NCBI RefSeq assembly: GCF_039535785.1
Contig: NZ_BAAAXV010000001.1
Location: 2,666,001-2,730,000 of the forward strand
Source of the DNA: Nonomuraea helvata
GTDB taxonomy: Bacteria; Actinomycetota; Actinomycetes; Streptosporangiales; Streptosporangiaceae
DNA length: 64,000 nt
Reading direction: 5' to 3'
This document shows, piece by piece, positions 47,904 to 54,877 of the stretch (position 1 is its first letter; each line of letters begins with the position of its first letter). The translations under genes were made by a program, and so were the position numbers. The notes beneath the pieces are model-generated. The model made no database searches. It saw nothing but the letters and a program-made list of their open reading frames with translations, and was not told where the DNA came from.

Positions 47904-48908
47904 ATGCCGCATTCCGATGAGCTCCTTTGGGGAGCCTTAGGCGACATCTCCCGTTTCGCGGCCCTGCTCACCATGGCGGAGCTGGGCCTGGCCGACCACC
48001 TGGCGCACGGTCCGCTTGACACCTCCGAGCTGGCCGTGCGCGCCGGCGCCAACGCCCCCGCGCTGCGCCGGGTCCTGCGCGAGCTGGCGAGCATGGGCCT
48101 GGTCCGCACCGCGGGGCCGGGCGCGTACGACCTGACGGAGAAGGGCACCGCGCTCCGCTCGGACGCCCCCGACTCCGTGCGCTCCTCGATCCGCATGCTC
48201 GGCGAGGAGAGCTTCTGGTACGCCATAGGCATGCTGCCCGCCACGGTCCGCGACGGCAGCTCGGCCTTCGTCAAGCGGTACGGTCACGTGTACGACCATC
48301 TCGCAAAAAATCCGGCTTCGAGTCGGCTGTTCAACGACTACATGACGGCCAGGGCCGCCGCGCTGACCGAGGGCCTGGCCAAGCGGTACGCCTTCCCCCC
48401 GACAGCGACCATGGTGGACGTGGCCGGCGGCAAGGGCCACATCCTGGCCACGGTGCTGCACGCCAACCCGCAGATGCGCGGCATCCTGTTCGACCTGGAG
48501 CACGTCGCCGACCACGCCAGGCGGACGCTGGCCGCGGAGAGCCTGGCCGAGCGGTCCGAGGTCGTCGCCGGCGACTTCTTCGCCGAGGTCCCGGCCGGCA
48601 GCGACGTCTATCTGCTGGCCAGCGTCCTGCACAACTGGGACGACGAGGACTGCGTCAAGATCCTGCGCAACGTCCGCAAGGCCATGAACCCCGACGGCCG
48701 CGTCCTGATCCTGGAGGCGGTGCTTCCTGATGACGAGGAGCCGCACCTGGGTAAGGACATCGACATGCGCATGCTGGCGATTTTCAACGGCGGCACCGAG
48801 CGCAGCCGCGACGAGTTCGCGGCCCTGCTCTCCCAGGCCGATCTGGCGCTGACCGAAGTCGTCGAGCTGGGCTCCGGCGCGAGCCTCATCGAGGCCAGGC
48901 CGCGCTGA
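47904..48908 (+). CDS. SAM-dependent O-methyltransferase
   Basis: The 334 aa methyltransferase is of the plant/actinomycete small-molecule O-methyltransferase family (PF00891 type). It has an N-terminal winged-helix dimerisation domain (ALLTMAELGLADHLAHG), the SAM motif MVDVAGGKGHILATVLHANP, an acidic LFDLEHV and the catalytic-base region LHNWDDEDCVKILRNVRKAM. The substrate is likely an aromatic or enolic hydroxyl. It sits 15 bp after permease B1 and 51 bp before SBP2 in the same operon, which is unusual for an importer and suggests that the imported compound, or one made from it, is methylated. GGAAGG precedes the ATG. Confidence 0.88.
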   Translation: MPHSDELLWGALGDISRFAALLTMAELGLADHLAHGPLDTSELAVRAGANAPALRRVLRELASMGLVRTAGPGAYDLTEKGTALRSDAPDSVRSSIRMLGEESFWYAIGMLPATVRDGSSAFVKRYGHVYDHLAKNPASSRLFNDYMTARAAALTEGLAKRYAFPPTATMVDVAGGKGHILATVLHANPQMRGILFDLEHVADHARRTLAAESLAERSEVVAGDFFAEVPAGSDVYLLASVLHNWDDEDCVKILRNVRKAMNPDGRVLILEAVLPDDEEPHLGKDIDMRMLAIFNGGTERSRDEFAALLSQADLALTEVVELGSGASLIEARPR

Positions 48909-48959
48909 CCCTCTTCTCCCGGTCTCCCACCTGATGACAAGACCAAGAAAGGCGGTTGC

Positions 48960-49943
48960 ATGAAACTGGCCAGGTTCGTAGTCGCGGGTATGGCGATCGC
49001 GCTGACACTCAGCGCGTGCGGCGGAGGAGGAAGCGGGCAGACGGGCACGGGCGGCGCCGCGTCCTCCGGCGGGCTGGAGAAGACCCAGCTCCTGGTCGGC
49101 GTGGTTCCGGTCCCGTCGTCCGCGTCCCTGTTCATCGCGGAGAAGCGCGGCTTCTTCAAGGCGGAGGGCCTGACGGTCAAGACGGAGATCATCCAGGCGC
49201 CGCAGGCGGTCATGCCGAAGATCCTCAACGGCAGCATGGACGCGTTCATGACGAGCTACGTGGCGCTGATGACGATCAACGACTCCGGCGCGGCCAAGCT
49301 CAAGCTCTTCCAGCACAGCCAGGAGGCCGCCCCCAACGTCGCCGGCGTCGTCGTGGCCAAGGGCTCGCCGATCAAGGCGCCCGCCGACCTCAAGGGCAAG
49401 ACGATCGCGGTCAACGTGCTCAAGGCGCTCGGCCAGACGCTGACCAACGCCCACCTGCAGGAGGCCGGGCTCAAGCCGGAGGACGTCAAGTACGTCCCCG
49501 TCGCCTTCGCCGACCAGCTCACCGCGCTGTCCTCGGGCAAGGTGGACGCGGCCTGGCTGGTGGAGCCGTTCCTGACCGCGGCCAAGAAGAGCGGCGCGAC
49601 GCAGATCATCGACACGACCAGCGGCGTGACGGCCGGCGTGCCGATCGACGGGTGGGGCGTCACCGAGGACTGGCTGGCCAAGTACCCGAAGACGGCCGCC
49701 GCCTTCCACCGCGCCCTGGCCAAGGCCCAGCAGATCGCCAGCTCCGACAGGAAGGCGATCGACGAGGTGGTGCCGACGTACACGCAGATCCCGGCGGACG
49801 CGGCGGCGGCGATGACGCTCGGCAGGTTCTCGATGGAGGCGGACAAGGCGAGCGTCCAGAAGCTGGCCGACCTGCTGCAAGGCTACGGCTACCTCAAGTC
49901 CAAGGTGGATGCGGCGCAGCTGTTCGCGCCCGTGAGCGGATGA
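48960..49943 (+). CDS. NMT1/SsuA-type solute-binding lipoprotein (SBP2)
   Basis: The 327 aa lipoprotein has signal MKLARFVVAGMAIALT and lipobox LSAC (Cys near 20), then a Gly-rich linker. Fold features parallel SBP1 (VPSSASLFIAEKRGFFKAEG, LKGKTIAVNVLKALG, WLVEPFLTAAKK). AAGAAAGG lies upstream of the ATG. Its stop overlaps the permease A2 ATG by 4 bp. Ligand unknown. Confidence 0.88.
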   Translation: MKLARFVVAGMAIALTLSACGGGGSGQTGTGGAASSGGLEKTQLLVGVVPVPSSASLFIAEKRGFFKAEGLTVKTEIIQAPQAVMPKILNGSMDAFMTSYVALMTINDSGAAKLKLFQHSQEAAPNVAGVVVAKGSPIKAPADLKGKTIAVNVLKALGQTLTNAHLQEAGLKPEDVKYVPVAFADQLTALSSGKVDAAWLVEPFLTAAKKSGATQIIDTTSGVTAGVPIDGWGVTEDWLAKYPKTAAAFHRALAKAQQIASSDRKAIDEVVPTYTQIPADAAAAMTLGRFSMEADKASVQKLADLLQGYGYLKSKVDAAQLFAPVSG

Positions 49944-50719
49944 TCGAACACCGGCTCGGGCGGGCGGCGCTCGGAGTGCTCGGGATCGCCGCCTTCGCCG
50001 CCCTCGCCGAGCTGGCCGGGCGGATCGGGCTCGTCCCCGACGTCGTGCCGCACATGTCGGCCGTGCTCGCCGCGGCGGCCGAACTGCCGCTGGAGCCGCA
50101 GTTCAGGGCCGACGTGCTGGCCACGCTGGCGGCGTGCGCGAGCGGGCTGGCGATCGCCGTGGCGGTCGCCGTGCCCGCTGGGCTGCTGCTCGGGACGGTG
50201 CCGTTCGTGGAGCGGTCGGTGCGGCCGCTGGTGGAGTTCCTGCGGCCGATCCCGTCGGTGTCGCTGATCCCCGTCGCGATGTTCCTGTTCGCCCAGAGCC
50301 AGGACGCCAAGACCGCGCTGGTCGTCTACACCTGCACGTGGCCGGTGCTGATCAACACGCTGTACGGCCTGACCGACGTCGACCCGCTGGCCAAGGACAC
50401 CCTGCGGAGCTTCGGCTTCGGGCCGGTCGCCGTGGCGTTGCGGGTGAGCCTGCCGAGCGCGGCGCCGTTCATCGCGACCGGCATCCGGATCGCCGTGTCG
50501 GTCACCCTGATCGTCGCGGTGAGCGTGGAGCTGCTGGCGCCCGGCGACGGCGGGATCGGCGCGTTCCAGTCGCTGGCGGGCAGCGCGAACCGGCTCGACC
50601 GCATGCTGGCGGCTCCCCTGTGGGCCGGGCTCATCGGGCTGGCCGCCAACCTGCTGTTCACCGCCGCCGAGCGGCGCGTGTTCCGCTGGCACCGTGCGCG
50701 TACGGGGGGCACCGCATGA
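49940..50719 (+). CDS. ABC importer permease A2
   Basis: The 259 aa permease is the counterpart of A1 with the EAA loop KDTLRSFGFGPVAVALRVSL. The FLRPIPSVSLIPVAMF segment matches A1 and A3 closely. ATG 49940 overlaps SBP2; its own stop overlaps B2 by 4 bp. Confidence 0.9.
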   Translation: MIEHRLGRAALGVLGIAAFAALAELAGRIGLVPDVVPHMSAVLAAAAELPLEPQFRADVLATLAACASGLAIAVAVAVPAGLLLGTVPFVERSVRPLVEFLRPIPSVSLIPVAMFLFAQSQDAKTALVVYTCTWPVLINTLYGLTDVDPLAKDTLRSFGFGPVAVALRVSLPSAAPFIATGIRIAVSVTLIVAVSVELLAPGDGGIGAFQSLAGSANRLDRMLAAPLWAGLIGLAANLLFTAAERRVFRWHRARTGGTA

Positions 50720-51546
50720 ACAGCACGGCTCCTCCTCTCCCCCAAGGGCGGCCGCTCCGCCGTCGGAAACTCGGCAGGCGGCTGGTGTGGTACTGGCTGC
50801 TGCCGGTGGCGGTGGCGTGCTGGGAGCTGGCCGCGCGCTCGGCGGAGGCCGCGTACTTTCCGCCGCCGTCGCGGATCGTGGCCAGGCTGCACGAGCTCTG
50901 GTTCTCGGGGCCGGTGACGCGGGCGTTCCTGACCGACGAGGCCGTGGCCGACCTGCTGCCCAGCCTGGGCAGGCTGTTCGCGGGATGGACTGCGGCGTGC
51001 GCGGCCGGGGTGGCGATCGGCGTCGCGCTCGGCCGCTCCCGCTGGCTGTCGGCCCTGGTGGAGCCGCTGCTGCACTTCGGCCGCTCGGTGCCGCCCACCA
51101 CGCTGGTGCCGGTGTTCCTGGTGCTGTTCAAGATCGGCACCCCGATGCAGCTGGCCTCCATCGTGTACGGCGTCGTCTGGCCCGTGCTGATCAACTCCAT
51201 GGACGGCGCCCGTACGGTCGACCGGCAGTACATCGAGACTGGCACCGTCTACCGGCTCGGCCCGTGGCAGCGGCTCACCCGCATCATCCTGCCCGGCGCC
51301 TCCCCCAAGATCTTCGCCGGTCTGCGGCTGAGCGTCTCGCTGGCACTGATCATGATGATCATCTCGGAGCTGGTCGGCAGCAGCGAGGGCATCGGGCACC
51401 GCATGCTGGAGGCGCAGAGCCAGTTCGACATCCCGGCCATGTGGGCGGGGATCGTGCTGCTGGGGGTGCTCGGCATCGTGCTGAACGCCGCGTTCCTGGG
51501 CTTCGAGCGCGCCATGCTGTCATGGCACCGCGGAGCGCGAGGCTGA
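50716..51546 (+). CDS. ABC importer permease B2
   Basis: The 276 aa B-type permease (marker YFPPPSRIVARLHELWFSGP) has about 20 extra N-terminal residues. EAA-like loop YRLGPWQRLTRIILPGASPK. It ends the seven-gene importer operon without an ATPase; the next gene is convergent, one base away. Confidence 0.9.
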   Translation: MNSTAPPLPQGRPLRRRKLGRRLVWYWLLPVAVACWELAARSAEAAYFPPPSRIVARLHELWFSGPVTRAFLTDEAVADLLPSLGRLFAGWTAACAAGVAIGVALGRSRWLSALVEPLLHFGRSVPPTTLVPVFLVLFKIGTPMQLASIVYGVVWPVLINSMDGARTVDRQYIETGTVYRLGPWQRLTRIILPGASPKIFAGLRLSVSLALIMMIISELVGSSEGIGHRMLEAQSQFDIPAMWAGIVLLGVLGIVLNAAFLGFERAMLSWHRGARG

Positions 51547-51547
51547 G

Positions 51548-51991
51548 TCAGCCCACGCGGCGCTCGTCGATCAGGGTCCGCTTCACGCACACGCCGTCCT
51601 TGATCCACTGCCAGACGCGGCTGCGTGACTTGCCGTCCTCGCTCAGCACGATCATCTCGTGTAGCCGCAGGTCCTCGTCCTCGGCCTTGTACTGCCAGCT
51701 GAGGTAGATGGTGGTCGCGTCCAGCTCCCAGAACTCGCCCTTGATCCGCTCGGTGTCGAACCCGCACCGCCCGCCGCCCAGGTACGTCCCCGGGAACTCG
51801 TGCACCTCCGTGCGCCCGTCGTCCCAGGTGTAGCGGTTGGTCTGGTGGTAGACGGCGTCGTCCAGGATCGCGCAGGTCATCCGGACGCGGTGCCGGTCGA
51901 TCAGGGTGCCGTCGCGGTCGAGGTGCAGATACTCCCCCTCCCACTCGCCCTCGTGGCGGGCCAGCAGCGGCATGTCCGCGCGAAGTCCCAT
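51548..51991 (-). CDS. Small beta-rich (calycin/DUF3598-like) protein
   Basis: The 147 aa protein has alternating strands and many aromatic residues (LARHEGEWEGEYLHLDRDG, YHQTNRYTWDDGRTEVHEFP, DATTIYLSWQYKAEDEDLRL). It resembles lipocalin-like DUF3598 proteins; this is a tentative call by eye. It starts six bases after the aldehyde dehydrogenase gene and is probably co-transcribed with it. Such a fold could bind a small hydrophobic ligand. Confidence 0.5.
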   Translation of the reverse strand: MGLRADMPLLARHEGEWEGEYLHLDRDGTLIDRHRVRMTCAILDDAVYHQTNRYTWDDGRTEVHEFPGTYLGGGRCGFDTERIKGEFWELDATTIYLSWQYKAEDEDLRLHEMIVLSEDGKSRSRVWQWIKDGVCVKRTLIDERRVG

Positions 51992-51997
51992 CCTGAG

Positions 51998-53368
51998 CTA
52001 CTCCTTCGTCGTGTGCCACCACGGGTCGGCGGCGTCGGATCGGTTGACCAGGAAGGCCCGGCGGCGCAGGAACCTGCGGATGGAGGCCGCGCCCATACGG
52101 GAGCCGCCGAGGCCCGACAGGCGGAAGGAGTGCTTCTCGCCCTCGTGCACCAGCGCGGTCAGCGAGGCGTCGTTGACGCTGATCGCGCCCGCGCGCAGCC
52201 GGGCCGCCACGGCCATGGCCTGCTCCTCCGTGGCGGCGAAGACCGCGGCCGACAGCCCGTAGACCGAGTCGTCGGCCAGCGCGACGGCCTCGTCGGCGTC
52301 CTCCACGGCCATGACCGGCAGCACCGGGCCGAACGTCTCCTCCGTCATCACCAGCATGCCGTGGTCCACGCCGGAGAGCACGGTCGGCCGGCACCAGTGG
52401 CCGCCGCCGTGCCGCTCGATCGCGCCGCCCGTGTGCACGGTCGCGCCCTTGGCCACGGCGTCGGCCAGATGCGCGGCGATCACGTCCTCCTGGCCCGGGC
52501 CGATGATCGGCCCGATGGGGCCGCCCTCGCAGGTCAGCCCGACCCTCGTGGCCTTGTCCACGAGCAGCCCGAGGAACTCGTCGTGGACCTCCCTGGCCAC
52601 ATAGACGCGCTCGATCGACTGGCACGACTGCCCGGCGTTGGCGGTGCCGCCCCACAGGATCGCCGACGCCGCCCGCTCCAGGTCGGCCCCGGCCAGCACG
52701 ATCGCCGGGTCCTTGCCGCCCAGCTCCAGGAACGCGGGCACGAACGCGCGCGCCGCCGACCCGGCGACGAGCCGCCCCGTCTCCACACTGCCGGTGAACA
52801 CGACGGCGTCCACCAGGTCCACCAGTGCCGCGCCCGTCTCGCCGTCGCCCTCGACGACCTCGAGCGGCAGGTCGTCGGGGACCAGCCGCATCAGCGGCTC
52901 GATGAACCTGGGCGTCACCTCGCTGGGCTTGACCAGCACCGCGCATCCCGCGGCCAGCGCGGGCACGGCGTCGATCAGGCCGAGCAGCAGCGGGAAGTTC
53001 CAGGGGCTGATCACCCCCACCAGCTCGTACGGCACCGCGTCGCCCCCCACGAAGACACCGGGCAGGGAGGCGGGGAACTCGGCCGGCGGCTCGAGGAGAG
53101 CGGGCGCCTGGCGTACCCATCGGTCGATGAGACCTGCGACGATCTGCCGTTCCAGCACCGACTCCCCCACCCTGCCGGTGTCGGCCACCAGCGCGGCGAG
53201 CAGGTCGTCGTCATCGGCCAGCGCGGCGCCGAACCTGGACAGGGCCTCGCCGGCCGGTCGGCCCGAGGCCCGTTCGCGCAGGCCGGCCGCGACGGCGGCG
53301 AGCCGGTCGTGCGGGACAGGGGCGAGCGCCCTGTCGGTCTGCCCGGTGAGCGGGTTTCTCACGTTCAT
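51998..53368 (-). CDS. Aldehyde dehydrogenase family protein
   Basis: The 456 aa ALDH has the catalytic Cys in GGTANAGQSCQSIERVYVA and the base Glu in FLELGGKDPAIVL. NAD(P) binding is seen in VFTGSVETGRLVA. It is close to coniferyl/aryl aldehyde dehydrogenases in outline, substrate unknown. It lies 100 bp after cvnD2 in the same direction and may belong to that transcription unit. Confidence 0.9.
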   Translation of the reverse strand: MNVRNPLTGQTDRALAPVPHDRLAAVAAGLRERASGRPAGEALSRFGAALADDDDLLAALVADTGRVGESVLERQIVAGLIDRWVRQAPALLEPPAEFPASLPGVFVGGDAVPYELVGVISPWNFPLLLGLIDAVPALAAGCAVLVKPSEVTPRFIEPLMRLVPDDLPLEVVEGDGETGAALVDLVDAVVFTGSVETGRLVAGSAARAFVPAFLELGGKDPAIVLAGADLERAASAILWGGTANAGQSCQSIERVYVAREVHDEFLGLLVDKATRVGLTCEGGPIGPIIGPGQEDVIAAHLADAVAKGATVHTGGAIERHGGGHWCRPTVLSGVDHGMLVMTEETFGPVLPVMAVEDADEAVALADDSVYGLSAAVFAATEEQAMAVAARLRAGAISVNDASLTALVHEGEKHSFRLSGLGGSRMGAASIRRFLRRRAFLVNRSDAADPWWHTTKE

Positions 53369-53467
53369 GTGGTGCGGCCACGGGACATGACGCTCCTGCG
53401 ATGCTCGGCGGGAGCCATTGTGATCAGGAGAGTGCCGCGGCTGTCAACGCGCTCACGAACCGGGGGA

Positions 53468-54055
53468 TCACCCGCCCCAGCCCGGCACGGCCATGCGCAC
53501 CGAGAGCGCGTGCTCGACCAGATTGATCAGCGCGGCCTTGACGGAGTCCTTGGAGCGGGCGTCCAGCCGCACCAGCGGGATGTGCGGGGCCAGCGTCAGG
53601 GCGTCGCGCACCTCGGCGTCGCTGTGCGGATACTGTCCGTCCCAGCCGTTGACGCCCACCACGAACGGCAGCTGGGCCTCCTCGAAGTAGTCGATCGCCG
53701 GGAAGCTGTCGGCGAGACGGCGCGTGTCCACGAGCACGACCGCGCCGATGGCGCCCCGTACCAGGTCGTCCCACATGAACCAGAACCGGTGCTGTCCGGG
53801 CGTGCCGAACAGGTACAGGATCAGGTCACGGTCGAGCGAGACCCGCCCGAAGTCCATGGCGACGGTCGTGGTCGACTTCAGCGGCGTCATGCCCAGGTCG
53901 TCGATCCCCACGGAGGCGTCGGTCATCACGGCCTCCGTCGTCAACGGCATGATCTCCGACACCGCGCCGACGAACGTCGTCTTGCCCACCCCGAAACCTC
54001 CAGCCACCACGATCTTCGTCGAGGTGAGGCCGGGGCTAGAGCCTGCGAAGTCCAC
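53468..54055 (-). CDS. cvnD2: Conservon GTPase CvnD (copy 2)
   Basis: The 195 aa GTPase is nearly identical to CvnD1, including G1 GGFGVGKTTFVGAV and FGTPGQHRFW. Visible differences are scattered (for example ASVGID for ASKGID, GWDGQYPHSD for GWDGVYGHSD). The GTG at 54055 overlaps cvnC2 by 20 bp exactly as in copy 1. Confidence 0.93.
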   Translation of the reverse strand: MDFAGSSPGLTSTKIVVAGGFGVGKTTFVGAVSEIMPLTTEAVMTDASVGIDDLGMTPLKSTTTVAMDFGRVSLDRDLILYLFGTPGQHRFWFMWDDLVRGAIGAVVLVDTRRLADSFPAIDYFEEAQLPFVVGVNGWDGQYPHSDAEVRDALTLAPHIPLVRLDARSKDSVKAALINLVEHALSVRMAVPGWGG

Positions 54056-54449
54056 TGAGCACCCTTTCGAGCAGATTGACGTCGGGCCTGCCCTCGTCCA
54101 GCTGTGGCTGATGCACGCGGACCAGACCTTCGGCAGCCATGTCAGCGATCAGCACGCGCACCACGCCGAGGGGGATCCGCAGCAGGGCCGACACCTCTGC
54201 CACGGACCGGACCTGCCGGCACAGTTGACTGATCGCCTGGTACTCCGGCGTGATATGCGAGAACTCCCGATGCTCGGCGGTCGCCGAGGACACCAGGGCC
54301 TCCATCGCCAGCTTGACCCGCGGCGCCGTCCGTCCGCCTGTCACGGCGTACGGGCGGACGGGCGAGGCGGGGTCAGGATTCAGCTGCGACTGGGACTGGG
54401 GCACAGGCTGGGGCGCCCAACCGCCGCTGTTCCATCTGGGGTCTGTCAC
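54036..54449 (-). CDS. cvnC2: Conservon protein CvnC, DUF742 (copy 2)
   Basis: The 137 aa DUF742 protein is almost the same as CvnC1 over the domain, but with a shorter N-terminal linker (GGWAPQPVPQSQSQLNPDPA) lacking the WDSxNSG repeats. GTG 54449. Confidence 0.9.
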   Translation of the reverse strand: MTDPRWNSGGWAPQPVPQSQSQLNPDPASPVRPYAVTGGRTAPRVKLAMEALVSSATAEHREFSHITPEYQAISQLCRQVRSVAEVSALLRIPLGVVRVLIADMAAEGLVRVHQPQLDEGRPDVNLLERVLSGLRRL

Positions 54450-54454
54450 CTACA

Positions 54455-54877
54455 TCACCTGGTCTGGCTGGCGCGCAGTTCGGCCCGCACAGCCGGAGTC
54501 AGCACCTGACCGGCGCGATCGACCATCAGCGTCATCTGGTACGCCACCAGCCCCATGTCACAGTCAGGAGCCGCCAGCACCGCCAGGCACGAGCCGTCGC
54601 TGATCGACATGATCAGCATCAGCCCACGCTGCATCTCCACGATCGTCTGGTTGACCGCGCCACCCTCGAACACCCTGGCAGCCCCCTGCGTCAGGCTTAC
54701 CAGACCCGACGCGATCGCAGCCAGCTGATCGGCCCGGTCAGCCGGGAAACCCGACGAAGCCGCCAGCGGCAGCCCGTCGGACGAGACGACCACCGCGTGC
54801 GCGACTCCCGGAACGGTACTGACGAAGTCGGTGATCAACCAGTCCACCCCACGTGCCGCGTGGCTCAGATCGTTCAT
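54455..54877 (-). CDS. cvnB2: Conservon roadblock/LC7 protein CvnB (copy 2)
   Basis: The 140 aa roadblock protein differs from CvnB1 by about four substitutions (LTQGAARV for LTHGAARV, QRGLMLIM for QHGLMLTM, LAAPD for LASPD). ATG 54877 overlaps cvnA2 by 4 bp. Confidence 0.93.
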   Translation of the reverse strand: MNDLSHAARGVDWLITDFVSTVPGVAHAVVVSSDGLPLAASSGFPADRADQLAAIASGLVSLTQGAARVFEGGAVNQTIVEMQRGLMLIMSISDGSCLAVLAAPDCDMGLVAYQMTLMVDRAGQVLTPAVRAELRASQTR

